Source: an uncultured Pseudomonadota bacterium (GTDB lineage: Bacteria; Myxococcota_A; UBA796; SXON01). Taken from it: DNA of 64,000 bases. The notes below the pieces were generated by a model. The model made no database searches and was not told the DNA's origin. It saw only the letters and a program-made list of their open reading frames with translations. A program made the position numbers and the translations under genes. This document shows positions 15,587-24,335 of this stretch, one piece after another. Location: contig CAIUMM010000075.1 in assembly GCA_903900265.1 (NCBI GenBank), forward strand, positions 1 to 64,000. Reading direction: 5' to 3'. Every line of letters begins with the position of its first letter. The stretch's first letter is position 1.

Positions 15587-15922
15587 ATGGCGCTCGAAGG
15601 CTTGACCGCGGTGTCCTCGGAGTCGCTCCGGGTGCTGCTGCGGCACGTGCATCGCGGCGAGGTCGCGCTCCCGTTGACCATCGGCGAGCTCACCCGAACC
15701 GGCCTGCAATACTGCGCGCTTGAGCTGCTGGCCCAGCTGCGCACGCTCGATCGCGCGGGGGTTGTGGCGGTGGTCACTGCGGTGTTGGCGGAGCGCGAGG
15801 CTACGGCCCGCCGGAGCCCGGTGTTGGATGTGCGTGCCGAAGCGAGCGGGGGCGGCCACGACGGCGGGGACGACAACGCGTTCAGCGGCGGTCCCGACGG
15901 GTCTGCCGGGGGCGGATCGTGA
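15587..15922 (+). CDS. Small protein resembling an N-terminal domain of PLD-like proteins
   Basis: The 111-residue ORF starts immediately after the MBL gene stop, with GGAGGG just upstream. Its helical part (ALEGLTAVSSESLRVLLRHV ... LPLTIGELTRTGL ... LAQLRTLDRAGVVAVVTAVLAERE) resembles the helical leader that precedes phospholipase D-like domains in some myxobacterial and defence-associated proteins. No HKD motif follows: the protein ends in a Gly/Asp-rich tail and its stop overlaps rdgB by 4 nt. It is either a standalone helical domain or a remnant. The resemblance is from memory. Confidence 0.55.
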   Translation: MALEGLTAVSSESLRVLLRHVHRGEVALPLTIGELTRTGLQYCALELLAQLRTLDRAGVVAVVTAVLAEREATARRSPVLDVRAEASGGGHDGGDDNAFSGGPDGSAGGGS

Positions 15923-16509
15923 TGCCCTTGCGCATCGTGCTCGCCTCGCGGAACGCGCACAAGATCGAAGAGCTGTCGCGCATGGCCCCTGAGGTGGAGT
16001 GGCTGTTGTTGCCCGACAGCGCGGGGGACCCTCCGGAGACGGGCGCGACCTTTGAGGCGAACGCGCTTCAGAAAGCGCGCTTTGGGGCTGCGGCCACCGG
16101 CTTGCCCTGCCTCGCCGACGACTCAGGCATTGAGGTCGACGCGCTCGGCGGCCGCCCTGGGGTGTGGTCCAAGCGGTACTCGCCGGAAGCCACCGACGCG
16201 GCCAACAACGCGCTGCTCCTGCGTGAGCTCGCCGACGTGGGCGCGCTCTCTCCCGGTGCGCGCAGCGCCCGCTACCGGTGCGTGATCGCGCTGGTGGCGG
16301 CGGATGGCGCAGAGCAGGTCTTTGATGGGCGCTGCGAGGGCACCATCGGGTTCAGCCCGCGCGGCTCCAACGGCTTCGGCTATGACCCGCTGTTCTTGCC
16401 TGCGGCGGTGCCCGGTCGTGCGATGGCCGAGCTAGAACCTGCGGAGAAGGACGCCATCAGCCACCGCGGGGCGGCCTTACAGGCGTACAAGCGGGCTCAG
16501 AGCCGCTGA
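15919..16509 (+). CDS. rdgB: XTP/dITP pyrophosphatase (RdgB/HAM1)
   Basis: This enzyme removes non-canonical purine nucleoside triphosphates. The family motifs are all present: ASRNAHKIEEL at the N-terminus, GATFEANALQKARF, the catalytic LADDSGIEVDALGGRPGVWSKRY, GFSPRGSNGFGYDPLF, and the final ISHRGAAL. The length of 196 is typical. The GTG start at 15919 overlaps the upstream stop (GTGA); the adjacent ATG 15922 is possible. Stops of this gene and the convergent secreted-protein gene are only 1 nt apart. Confidence 0.92.
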   Translation: MMPLRIVLASRNAHKIEELSRMAPEVEWLLLPDSAGDPPETGATFEANALQKARFGAAATGLPCLADDSGIEVDALGGRPGVWSKRYSPEATDAANNALLLRELADVGALSPGARSARYRCVIALVAADGAEQVFDGRCEGTIGFSPRGSNGFGYDPLFLPAAVPGRAMAELEPAEKDAISHRGAALQAYKRAQSR

Positions 16510-16510
16510 A

Positions 16511-17623
16511 CTACAGAGAGAAGTCCTTCTCTTTCTGGACTTTCACTTCGTAGCCCTTGGATTCCCATTCCTTGGCCCGCGCGTCGGCCCAGTCTTCGCT
16601 GTCGCCGGAGGACTTGAGGGGCTCCTCGGTGTGGATCACCGGCCAGGGCGTCTCCATCGTGCAGCCCTTGAGCTTCGCCTTGACGGCGCGCAGCGGGGCT
16701 TCGATGTCGGAGAGGATGCTCCAGTGGGTGCCGCCTTCGGTGAGCGTGCTGTAGTGGATGACGGCGGACTTCTTGCCGGAGCAAGTGCCGGCCTCTACGC
16801 TCGCGGTGCCGTAGAGGAACTTGCCACCCGCTTGCACACGATCGGGGTACAGCGTCGGCAAAAGCGACGCTGCCGCAGCTTCGGCGCCGGAGTTTGCGAG
16901 CTCGTTGGCGACAGCGCGGGCTTGGTCTACGCCGGTGTGCTGGGCGATGTCGACCAGCGCAGCTTCGAGCAGCTTCTGGTCATCCGGGCTCATGTTCTGG
17001 CCGAGCCCGGGCGCCACCGCGTTGCGCATCACCTCAAGCAGCGAGGTGAACGGCCCGCCGTTCCCGGCGGCGGTGATCGCCGCGCCGCTCAGGACGGGGA
17101 TCGCCGCGTTCTTCTGGTGCTTCGCATAGAGGTTTGCGACGCCGATGTACTTCTCGTCGAACTCCTTGGGGGGAGGAGACTTGACCTTGCCTTCCACCCA
17201 GTCCCACAGCTTCGAGTCGGTGCACGCCTCGTACGCGTCTCCCCACTGCTTGAACTCGACGTCGCGCAGGGTGTACGCGCCTTGCAGGAAGGTCACCGTT
17301 TTCGGGTGCTCTCCGCAGGTTCCACCGATGTTTCCAGCGACTTCATCCCGAGCGTCGTAGTCGGGGATTTTGGACAGGGAGGTCCACGCCGGAGACCACA
17401 CCGAACCGTCGATGGCGACCTGCACCAGCTCGGTCACGGCGTCGACGTCCTTGGCCCGCTCCAGGAAGTTCAAGAACTTGGACTCGGCGATTTTGGCATC
17501 ACACGCCATCAACGCCTTGTAGGCGGGAGCGGTAGCCTCCGGTGCGAGCGTAGCGATGGCGCTGACCTGCGCGTCGCAGGCGGCGTGGGCGAGAGAGAAA
17601 TACGAGACGAGGGCGATGAGCAT
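16511..17623 (-). CDS. Secreted protein of unknown function
   Basis: The start is MLIALVSYFSLAHA-ACD, with GGAG 5 nt upstream and a clear Sec signal peptide cleaved after AHA. The mature ~355 residues are mostly helical with scattered Cys (MACDAKIAES, GGTCGEHPK, EACTDSKLWDW, EAGTCSGKK, KGCTMETPW) that could form disulphides. Helical repeats resembling HEAT-type packing are suggested by the regular Ala/Leu spacing, but no family is recognised. The terminal part (ADARAKEWESKGYEVKVQKEKDF) is charged. A longer frame upstream of this Met is Arg-rich and not supported. Confidence 0.75.
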   Translation of the reverse strand: MLIALVSYFSLAHAACDAQVSAIATLAPEATAPAYKALMACDAKIAESKFLNFLERAKDVDAVTELVQVAIDGSVWSPAWTSLSKIPDYDARDEVAGNIGGTCGEHPKTVTFLQGAYTLRDVEFKQWGDAYEACTDSKLWDWVEGKVKSPPPKEFDEKYIGVANLYAKHQKNAAIPVLSGAAITAAGNGGPFTSLLEVMRNAVAPGLGQNMSPDDQKLLEAALVDIAQHTGVDQARAVANELANSGAEAAAASLLPTLYPDRVQAGGKFLYGTASVEAGTCSGKKSAVIHYSTLTEGGTHWSILSDIEAPLRAVKAKLKGCTMETPWPVIHTEEPLKSSGDSEDWADARAKEWESKGYEVKVQKEKDFSL

Positions 17624-17809
17624 CGGGACTCCAAGCGGGCGGGGACTAACGCGATTCACGGTGCAAAGCCGGAAGGCGTGTCGGGGGTAGAACGCGTGGC
17701 GGGGCCGATCCATGCGTCAACGTTCGTCATGCGTCGCATTTTGGATGCGCGATGATTTTGTTTGAATAGAATCGTCACCTGCGCGTTTCCATCGCACTCT
17801 GGAGTTTCT

Positions 17810-18136
17810 ATGACCCTCGTTGCTTTTGTGTTCGCCGCTGCCTTCGCTGCTGACCCGGCCCCTGCCGCCGCTGCTCCCGCGCCTGCGGCAGATTCTGCTG
17901 CTCCGGCCGCCGCTGCTCCTGCTGCCGCACCTGCCGCCGTACCTGCCGCCGCACCTGCCGCCACTCCGGCGTGCGCGACCTCGACCACCAACGCCGACGG
18001 CACCGTGGTGCTCTCCGACCCTGCGCTCCCCGTTTGCAGCGCCGAAGCCGCGCCGGTCCCTCCTCCTGCCAAGGGCAAGAAGAAGCTGGAGAAGTCCAAT
18101 AATGGCCGCATGGAAGCCGAAGAGACGCGCGAGTAG
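17810..18136 (+). CDS. Small exported Ala/Pro-rich protein
   Basis: GGAG at 17801-17804 precedes ATG 17810. The signal MTLVAFVFAAAFA-ADPAPA is followed by about 45 residues of Ala/Pro repeats, a short segment with two Cys (PACATSTTNADGTVVLSDPALPVC) and a basic then acidic tail (GKKKLEKSNNGRMEAEETRE). At 108 residues it looks like an exported linker-like protein. No function can be assigned. The Ala/Pro stretch is encoded by imperfect gct/gcc/ccg repeats. Confidence 0.6.
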   Translation: MTLVAFVFAAAFAADPAPAAAAPAPAADSAAPAAAAPAAAPAAVPAAAPAATPACATSTTNADGTVVLSDPALPVCSAEAAPVPPPAKGKKKLEKSNNGRMEAEETRE

Positions 18137-18137
18137 A

Positions 18138-18143
18138 TAGTAC
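18138..18143 (+). promoter_or_regulatory. Possible -10 (TAGTAC), leaderless-type spacing
   Basis: The hexamer lies exactly 6 nt upstream of ATG 18150, with no Shine-Dalgarno sequence between. The upstream gene ends at 18136, so this could give separate transcription. Confidence 0.35.
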
Positions 18144-18149
18144 GGCGCT

Positions 18150-19505
18150 ATGAAGACCGTCACCGATCCCGCCATCCTAGACGCGTACCTCGTCGATGCG
18201 TCGAACACCCGGGGTTCGGCAGAGGCCTTGGTACGCCCAGAATCCACCGAGGAGGTCGCTGCGATCGTTCGGCACTGTCAGGCCGCGGGCATCCCGTTGA
18301 CCGTGACCGCTCGGCGCACTTCGACCACCGCTGCGCCGATCCCCGACAGCGGTTGGCTGTTGTCGACCGAGAAGCTGAACGTCTTGCACGCGCTCGATGA
18401 CGCCGGCGCTGGCATTGTCCTCGGGGACTACCAGGATCAGGTGGAGGCGGCGGGGATGTTTTTTCCGCCGGATCCGACGAGCCGCAACGAGTGCTCGCTG
18501 GGCGGCGCGGTGGCGTGCAACGCCTCGGGGGCGAGGAGCTACCGTTACGGCCCCACGCGGCCGTGGATTCGGCAGGTGGAGGTTGTGCTTCCCGACGGAA
18601 CGGTGATGCGCGTCGATCGCGCTACGCCTTCGCCGTGGCCCGTTCCGGAGTGGCAGGAGCCGAAAGTCAAGACCGCCGCGGGCTATTTCCCGGCCACGAA
18701 CTTCTTGGATCTGCTGATCGGCGCCGAGGGCACGCTCGGCATCATCACTCGGGTGTGGACGCACCTTCTGCCTCTCCCTGCGCATGTGCTGGCGTTGTTC
18801 GCGTTTTTTCCGACGCGCGCTTCGATGCTCGAGTTTTTGGCTGAGGCGCGCGCGGGGCGTCAGGATCGCTCCGCACCGTTGCAGCCGCGCTGCTTAGAGT
18901 ACTTTGATCGGCGGTCCTTGGACCTGATCCGCTCGCGGGTGCCGCTCACCAACGCCGACTGCGCGCTGCTGATCGAGGTCGAACACGACGGCGAGCCCCC
19001 GCTGGAGGCTTGGTTTGACGCGCTGGTGCGGCACGGCGCCTTGGTGGACGACACCATCGTCGCGGATGACGACGCCGGACTGGCGAGGCTCCACGCGATT
19101 CGTCATGCCTTGCCGGCCGCGGTCAACGAGATCATCGCGCGCACCGGCGTACGCAAGGTCGGCACCGACTTTGCCGTGCCCGACGCCGCGCTCCCCGAGA
19201 TGCTCGACCGCTACGACGACACCGGGATGCCGGCGGTCTGCTTCGGCCACATCGGCGACAACCACCTGCACCTGAATTTCTTGCCGACGACGCCGGCGGA
19301 GTGGAAGGACGCCAAAGACCGGTACATGGCGTTGGCGCGGCGCGCGGTGGAGCTGGGCGGCACGGTGAGCGCCGAACACGGCATCGGGCGTCTGAAACGC
19401 GCGCACCTCGAGATGATGGTCGGATCCGCACAAGTAGAGGCCTGGCGCGCGATGCGTCGGCTCGCCGATCCGCGCGCGATCCTTGGGCGCGGCGTGATGG
19501 TCTGA
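18150..19505 (+). CDS. FAD-binding oxidase of the GlcD/D-lactate dehydrogenase type
   Basis: This 451-residue protein has a PCMH-type FAD domain (about 25-200): VRPESTEEVAAIVRHCQAAGIPLTVTARRTSTTAAP, SLGGAVACNASGARSYRYGPTRPWI and LLIGAEGTLGIITRVW. A FAD-oxidase C-terminal domain follows, with FGHIGDNHLHLNFLP and the closing SAEHGIGRLKR. These are the signatures of GlcD, D-lactate and related 2-hydroxy acid dehydrogenases. No GlcE/GlcF partner is adjacent. The substrate is therefore open. It is probably soluble or peripheral at the cytoplasmic face. Confidence 0.85.
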   Translation: MKTVTDPAILDAYLVDASNTRGSAEALVRPESTEEVAAIVRHCQAAGIPLTVTARRTSTTAAPIPDSGWLLSTEKLNVLHALDDAGAGIVLGDYQDQVEAAGMFFPPDPTSRNECSLGGAVACNASGARSYRYGPTRPWIRQVEVVLPDGTVMRVDRATPSPWPVPEWQEPKVKTAAGYFPATNFLDLLIGAEGTLGIITRVWTHLLPLPAHVLALFAFFPTRASMLEFLAEARAGRQDRSAPLQPRCLEYFDRRSLDLIRSRVPLTNADCALLIEVEHDGEPPLEAWFDALVRHGALVDDTIVADDDAGLARLHAIRHALPAAVNEIIARTGVRKVGTDFAVPDAALPEMLDRYDDTGMPAVCFGHIGDNHLHLNFLPTTPAEWKDAKDRYMALARRAVELGGTVSAEHGIGRLKRAHLEMMVGSAQVEAWRAMRRLADPRAILGRGVMV

Positions 19506-19559
19506 ACGCACGCCAAAACTGCGCGCGCCGCAATACCTTGCCCCACCCGCGGAGCATCT

Positions 19560-20753
19560 ATGACCCCCGAAGAGACCAATCTCCTCGCTGAGAGCGCCCT
19601 GCACGCCCTCGGACGCGACGATCCGCGCAAGGCGCGGGAGCTCCTGATGGAGGCGATCAGCGCCGCGCCGAACCGGCCTGACCTCGTGCATGCGCTCGGC
19701 GTAGTCCAACTCCAACTGGGCGAGGCGCACCTCGGTTTGCCGTTGATCGAGCAAGCGATCGGCATGGCCAGCGCCCTCGCCGCTCAAGGCGCCGAAGGGC
19801 AGCAGAAAGCGGCTGAGATGCTGGATGGGTTCACGCTGTCGTTGGCGGCGGCGCATGAAGATCTGGATCATCCCGTGGAGGCCGAGGCGGCGTACCGGGC
19901 GATCTTGGCGCGCAGCCCGGCTCAGCCGCGCGCGCAGCACCAGCTTGCGCTGCTCCTGCTCGCGTGCGGTCGGATGTCCGAGGGCCTCGCGGAGCTCGAG
20001 GCCTACATCCAGTCCGACATCGACGACCCCGACGCGGTTCGCGGTCTCGGCGCGTTGCTCGGAGAGATCCGGCTCTATCTGGCGCGCAAGCTCCATCCGA
20101 AGAACTTTCTCGAGGCGCACCGCGAGAGCTACACGCAGATGTTCAACGACTACCTCGCGGGTCCGGCCAAGGGCTGGATGGCCGAGCCGGCGCGCATGCG
20201 GCGCGGTCCGGATGGCGCGCCGGTGCCGATCGTGCCCGAGGGTGCGCGGCCCTACGCGGGCGTGCGCGTCGATCTCGTCAACGCTGCGACGGGGCAGGTC
20301 GGGCAGGTCGGGGACCAGCCGATGGTCGTGCAGCTCGCGGAGTTTCCGGCGCTCGCGCAGGCGCCGGTGCAGTTCACCTGGGAGCACGAAGAGTTCGACC
20401 TGCGGGTGTCGACCCAGTGCCCGTGGGACCAGCTGCCGATCCACCTGCTGTTTCGGGAAGGTCCAGGCTCCGAGGGCGCGTTGGACGCCGCAGATGCGGT
20501 GATCGGCGCGTGGTACACGGCCGGTTTTGATGGCGCCTTCGGTACGCCCGATGGCCACCGCTTTCACGACATCAGCTATCCGGCCGCGGTTCGTGGTTTC
20601 TTAGGGGTGACCTACGACGTCGACATGGGCCGCGCTGAGCTGCGCGCCATCGACGATCTGGTGCAGCGCTTGACGCACCTGCACGCGCGTCACCCGATCG
20701 CGCGGGTGATATTCGGTCGGGGCTACCTGCCCGCTGCTTCGGCCCCGCAGTGA
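19560..20753 (+). CDS. TPR-repeat protein with uncharacterised C-terminal domain
   Basis: Three or four TPR-like helix pairs cover about residues 5-165 (ESALHALGRDDPRKARELLMEAI ... HALGVVQLQLGEAHLGLPLIEQAI ... HEDLDHPVEAEAAYRAILARSP ... HQLALLLLACGRMSEGLAELEAYI). The C-terminal 220 residues hold conserved-looking aromatic segments (ESYTQMFNDYLAGPAKGWM, RFHDISYPAAVRGFLGVTYDVDM) of no known family. GGAG lies 5 nt before the ATG. The stop overlaps the prepilin peptidase start (GTGA), so the two are co-translated. A scaffold role in a pilus or secretion pathway is suggested only by that context. Confidence 0.75.
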   Translation: MTPEETNLLAESALHALGRDDPRKARELLMEAISAAPNRPDLVHALGVVQLQLGEAHLGLPLIEQAIGMASALAAQGAEGQQKAAEMLDGFTLSLAAAHEDLDHPVEAEAAYRAILARSPAQPRAQHQLALLLLACGRMSEGLAELEAYIQSDIDDPDAVRGLGALLGEIRLYLARKLHPKNFLEAHRESYTQMFNDYLAGPAKGWMAEPARMRRGPDGAPVPIVPEGARPYAGVRVDLVNAATGQVGQVGDQPMVVQLAEFPALAQAPVQFTWEHEEFDLRVSTQCPWDQLPIHLLFREGPGSEGALDAADAVIGAWYTAGFDGAFGTPDGHRFHDISYPAAVRGFLGVTYDVDMGRAELRAIDDLVQRLTHLHARHPIARVIFGRGYLPAASAPQ

Positions 20754-21601
20754 CCCTCGACGACGTCTACGTCGGTATGCAGTGCATGGCCGGTGTGTTC
20801 GGCGCCTTGTTTGGGAGCTTCCTGAACGTGTGCATCGTGCGCATCCCCGAGGATCGCTCGGTTGCGTGGCCGGGCTCGGCGTGTCCACACTGCGGCAATC
20901 CGGTGCGCCCCTACGACAACGTGCCCATCTTTGCGTGGTTCTGGCTGCGCGGCCGTTGCCGGGACTGCAAGACGCCGTTCTCAGGCTTGTACCCGGCGAT
21001 TGAGGCGCTGTTCTGCCTGTTGACCGTGCTGTTGTTCCGGCGGGTCATCCCGGACATCGCTGACTTTGACACCCCGCACCTCCTCGCGTTCGTCTGGTAC
21101 GGGTGGCTGCTTTTTTCCCTGGTTGGGCTTACGTTTATTGACCTCCGCCACAAGATCATCCCCGACGGGTTCAGCATCTACAGCGTTCCGGTCGGCGTCG
21201 CCGGCGCGGCGCTGCTGAGACACCTCGGGTTCATGGAGGCCCCGACTTGGCAGCAGTCCGTGGTCGGGGCCGCCAGCGGCGGCATCGGGCTCGTAGGCGT
21301 GATGGCGCTCTACAAGCTCATCCGCAAGCGCGAGGGCATGGGCTTGGGAGACGCCAAGCTCTTAGCGATGTTGGGCGCGTATTTTGGTGCGGTGCCGGCG
21401 TTGCCGTTCATCATCCTCGTCTCCAGCGTGGTGGGGAGCGTGGTCGGCGTGCTGTGGATGCTGTGGAAGCGCAAGGGCTTGCAGCTTGCCGTGCCCTTTG
21501 GACCTTTTCTCGCCGTTGGGGCCGTGGTTTGGCTGTTTTTCGGCGAGAGCATGGTGTTCCGCTGGACCGGCATCGCGACCGGTTGGGCGCTCGGCAGTTA
21601 G
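20750..21601 (+). CDS. Type IV prepilin peptidase / N-methyltransferase
   Basis: This 283-residue polytopic protein has N-terminal GALFGSFLNVCIVRIP and a zinc-type tetra-Cys (CPHC ... CRDC) as in bifunctional PilD/GspO enzymes. The two aspartyl protease residues are in FIDLRHKIIPD and GMGLGDAKLLAMLGAYFG. About eight hydrophobic helices are predicted. It would cleave and methylate type IV prepilins or pseudopilins at the inner membrane; no pilin gene lies nearby. The GTG start is fixed by the 4-nt overlap with the TPR gene. Confidence 0.92.
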   Translation: MTLDDVYVGMQCMAGVFGALFGSFLNVCIVRIPEDRSVAWPGSACPHCGNPVRPYDNVPIFAWFWLRGRCRDCKTPFSGLYPAIEALFCLLTVLLFRRVIPDIADFDTPHLLAFVWYGWLLFSLVGLTFIDLRHKIIPDGFSIYSVPVGVAGAALLRHLGFMEAPTWQQSVVGAASGGIGLVGVMALYKLIRKREGMGLGDAKLLAMLGAYFGAVPALPFIILVSSVVGSVVGVLWMLWKRKGLQLAVPFGPFLAVGAVVWLFFGESMVFRWTGIATGWALGS

Positions 21602-21609
21602 CAGGTCGG

Positions 21610-22473
21610 ATGTTGTACTCCGCTCCGTTGCTCGCCCTCTCGCTCGTCGCGCCGTCGCACGCTGCGCCGCTGCCGGCCTACACCTACTCGCGGCCCGAGG
21701 CCGCGGATCCGGCGGTGCTCGAAGGCTACTCCTTCGCGACCTGGCCGGTGCGGGCTTCGCTGTACGCGGCGGCCGCAGATGTGGCGGTGTTGGACGCCCC
21801 GGGCGGAAAGCGAACCTTTGTGCTTGGGTTTGGCGATAGCGTCCGGGTCGAAGAGGTCGGCGCCCTCGGCCGCGTCGGCGATCGCGTCGATCGCTGGTAC
21901 CGGGTGTCCGGCGCGCAGTCTGGCTGGGTTTTCGGTGGCGATCTCACGCCGTACCGCTGGGAGGCTGACTTTGACGGTGACGGCGAGAAAGAGCTCGCGA
22001 CCGTAGCGTGGATGGACGACTTTAGCGTTCGGGTGCGGATCTTCGAGCCCAACCTGCGCGCCGGGGCGATGATGCAGCTGGACCTCGAGTCCGCGGGCGG
22101 CGCCTATCTGTCGCAGCGCGGCGCGTCGGTAGAGGCGGAGCTCGTGCCCGCCTCCAAAGCAGGGATTCCGCTGGTTCACGTGCACGTCGGCGTCGAGGCC
22201 TGCGCGGACTACCGGGACGACTGGATCAGCTACCAGAGCCCCGCTGCGGTGCGCATCGGCTCCGAGCGGGTGGCGCTCTCGCTCTCCGGGCTCGCTGACC
22301 CTCCGAGCGTGTCCAGCTTCGAAGTCGAGTTTTCTGCCAAGCGCAAGACCGCGTACGTGACGCGCACCAGCGCGAGTGGGGAGGCGGGCAGCCAGCCAGT
22401 GGTTGAAAACGAACGCTATGTGCTTCGGGACGGCGTTTTCCGTCAGGAGAAGGACGGCGCGGTCGAGCGCTGA
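21610..22473 (+). CDS. Secreted SH3-like domain protein
   Basis: The start is MLYSAPLLALSLVAPSHA-APL, a Sec signal peptide. Residues about 55-125 (SLYAAAADVAVLDAPGGKRTFVLGFGDSVRVEE ... DRWYRVSGAQSGWVFGGDLTPY) follow the pattern of bacterial SH3 domains. An acidic EADFDGDGEKELATVAWMDDFSVRVRIF segment that could bind Ca2+ comes next, then a C-terminal beta-rich region with two Cys. It is probably periplasmic or exported and its function is unknown. It starts 8 nt after the prepilin peptidase stop. A longer frame upstream overlaps that gene and is not used. Confidence 0.7.
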   Translation: MLYSAPLLALSLVAPSHAAPLPAYTYSRPEAADPAVLEGYSFATWPVRASLYAAAADVAVLDAPGGKRTFVLGFGDSVRVEEVGALGRVGDRVDRWYRVSGAQSGWVFGGDLTPYRWEADFDGDGEKELATVAWMDDFSVRVRIFEPNLRAGAMMQLDLESAGGAYLSQRGASVEAELVPASKAGIPLVHVHVGVEACADYRDDWISYQSPAAVRIGSERVALSLSGLADPPSVSSFEVEFSAKRKTAYVTRTSASGEAGSQPVVENERYVLRDGVFRQEKDGAVER

Positions 22474-22498
22474 CCGCGGTATCTACGCCGGCTTGCGC

Positions 22499-23269
22499 TT
22501 ACGCGTCCCGGTGGCGGACCTCGACGAGGTACAGCCCTTCGGGCGGCGCGGTCTTGCCGGCGTCGTCGCGGGAGCTCGATTTGGCGAGCGCGAGCAGCGC
22601 CGGGATGGTCGCGATGTCCCGCTTTCCTTGGCCCACCTCGAGCGCGGTGCCCACCATGATGCGCACCTGATAGCGCAGGAAGCCGGGGCCTTCGAAGGTG
22701 GTCGCGTGCACGGCGCCGTGCGGCCCATCCATGATGCTGCGGTCGGCCCGCTCGATGGTGCGCAAGGTCGGGCGCGGAGGGTCCGAAGGCGGACCTTGAA
22801 ACGCCGTGAAGTCGTGGGTGCCCCGATAGCAGGCGAGCGCTGCGTCATAGGCCTGCCAGTCGACGCGTCGCCGCAGCTTCAACGCCCGGCCCTCCCAGAA
22901 CGGCGACCGCGAGTCTCCCTCCCACATCAGGTACCGGTAGGTCTTGCGGGTAGCCCAGTAGCGCGCGTGGAACTCGAAAGGCGCAAGCTCGGCTTTTAGG
23001 CAAGAGATGTCGCTCGGGAGCATCGAGTTCAGCGCCAAGCGCACCTTCTCCGGGTCGCGCTCCCGCTCGGCGCGAAAGCTGGCCACCTGCGCCAGCGCGT
23101 GCACGCCCGAGTCGGTGCGCCCGCTGCCGTGCACGACGATGTTCTCGCCCTCAAACAGCCGGCGTAGCGCCTGCTCCATCTCCACTTGCACCGTGCGCAC
23201 GCCGGGCTGCGCCTGCCACCCGCAGAGCTCCATCCCGTCGTACGCCAGCGTCAGCTTCCAGGTTTGCAT
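22499..23269 (-). CDS. truA: tRNA pseudouridine(38-40) synthase TruA
   Basis: This 256-residue protein has the catalytic motif GSGRTDSGVHALAQ with Asp at residue 53, plus LAYDGMELCGWQAQPGVRTVQ and FLRYQVRIMVGTALEVGQG, all diagnostic for TruA. It modifies U38-U40 in the anticodon stem-loop. The start chosen is MQTWKL; a longer frame (to 23389) overlaps the haemoglobin gene in Arg-rich shadow. It follows the truncated haemoglobin by 8 nt and is the last gene of the operon. Confidence 0.92.
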   Translation of the reverse strand: MQTWKLTLAYDGMELCGWQAQPGVRTVQVEMEQALRRLFEGENIVVHGSGRTDSGVHALAQVASFRAERERDPEKVRLALNSMLPSDISCLKAELAPFEFHARYWATRKTYRYLMWEGDSRSPFWEGRALKLRRRVDWQAYDAALACYRGTHDFTAFQGPPSDPPRPTLRTIERADRSIMDGPHGAVHATTFEGPGFLRYQVRIMVGTALEVGQGKRDIATIPALLALAKSSSRDDAGKTAPPEGLYLVEVRHRDA

Positions 23270-23277
23270 GTGGGCGT

Positions 23278-23673
23278 TCAACCTTCGCGGTTTCGAAGGA
23301 AGTCCGCGACCTCGGCGAACCGGCTGTCCAGAAAATCGCGCACCGGACCCGTGAACGTCGGGTCGACGTCCATCGCGGCCGCCATGCACCGCAGCCAGGC
23401 GTCGCGCATCTGGCCGCCGATGGGCACGGTCGCGTGGCGCATACGCAGGCGAGGGTGTCCGTGCTGCTCGGTGTAGGTCTGCGGGCCGCCCAGCCAGCCC
23501 ACTAAAAAAAGCGCGAAGCGCTCCCGCGCGGCCGCAGGGATCGTGCCGTCGAAGGGAGGATGAAGGCGAGCAAGCTCGGGCTCCGCGGACTCCATGTGGT
23601 CGTAGAAGCGTTCGACGAGCCCGATGATCGCGGGCGTGCCGATGGCGTCGTAGGGCGTAGGCGTCGCGCTCAT
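23278..23673 (-). CDS. Truncated haemoglobin (TrHb2/group II-like)
   Basis: The 131-residue globin begins MSATPTPYDAIGTPAIIGLVERFYDHM. It has GGPQTYTEQHGHPRLRMRHATVPIG, where the proximal His lies in the RMRH segment, and MRDAWLRCMAAAM, matching TrHb2 proteins that pair W-G8 with polar distal residues. Such globins bind O2 or NO and aid oxygen or NO chemistry. The ATG overlaps the HAD stop by 1 nt (TGATG). The link to tRNA modification downstream is by operon only. Confidence 0.85.
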   Translation of the reverse strand: MSATPTPYDAIGTPAIIGLVERFYDHMESAEPELARLHPPFDGTIPAAARERFALFLVGWLGGPQTYTEQHGHPRLRMRHATVPIGGQMRDAWLRCMAAAMDVDPTFTGPVRDFLDSRFAEVADFLRNREG

Positions 23674-24335
23674 CAGATGAGCCCGGCGATCCGCGCGATG
23701 CCCAGCCGGGACTGGGCGTGCAGCAGCAACGGCTTGTCCCACGGGCTGTCGCCGATCGCGAAGGCGGGACGCCGGCCGGTCGCGACCCATGCGGCGTTGA
23801 TCTTGGACGACGCCATCGTGACCGGAGGCACGATGGTGTCGGTGAGCGTCGGCCCGGCGTGGGCGTCGACGATGTGCAGCCGCAGGCCGATCACCCGCTC
23901 CAAACCGAGGCGGGGCGCGACGGCGCGCCCGATCACGTCGGCGCTGCCGGTGAGGATCCACACGCGATGATGCTGCGCGAGGCGGTGGGCGAGCGCGCAC
24001 ACCGGTGCTTGCGGCCGCACCATGTCGCGGGCGAAGGCTTCGTCGACCAGCCGCTCAATACAGGCCACGGTCAGGCCGGCGAGCGCTTTGGCAGCGAGCT
24101 CCGCCTGAATCACGGACCCGCGGGTTCGGGCCTCCATGTCGTCGGTCGCGATCAGCGCGTGGTAGGCGGGCCAGTCCCACGCCATGCCGGTCTCGGCGAG
24201 CACCAGCTCCAGCACCGCCTCGCCGATGTCGCCTTCGATCAGCGTGCCGTCGAGGTCGAACAGCGCCTCTCCCGGAGGGACCGATAGCGCGCGGAGCGCG
24301 GCATCTGCACAGCTTGAAGCCAGATCGTTGGTCAT
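23673..24335 (-). CDS. HAD-superfamily phosphatase (SerB-like fold)
   Basis: This 220-residue protein has motif I ALFDLDGTLIEGD, a helical cap, motif II ILTGSADVIGRAVA, and motif IV AIGDSPWDKPLL, the pattern of subfamily IB HAD phosphatases such as SerB and HAD-IB family hydrolases. The substrate is unknown. The start MTNDLAS is set by the ATGA overlap with the nuclease stop; an in-frame ATG 15 nt upstream is the alternative. Confidence 0.8.
   Translation of the reverse strand: MTNDLASSCADAALRALSVPPGEALFDLDGTLIEGDIGEAVLELVLAETGMAWDWPAYHALIATDDMEARTRGSVIQAELAAKALAGLTVACIERLVDEAFARDMVRPQAPVCALAHRLAQHHRVWILTGSADVIGRAVAPRLGLERVIGLRLHIVDAHAGPTLTDTIVPPVTMASSKINAAWVATGRRPAFAIGDSPWDKPLLLHAQSRLGIARIAGLI

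Noticed and set aside
13883..15859. 658-codon minus-strand frame across the sigma-like and MBL genes
   Set aside because: Arg/His/Ala-rich shadow. The plus-strand frames have recognisable domains and ribosome sites.
18894..20567. 557-codon minus-strand frame antisense to the FAD oxidase and TPR genes
   Set aside because: No domain and shadow composition; it conflicts with two well-supported genes.
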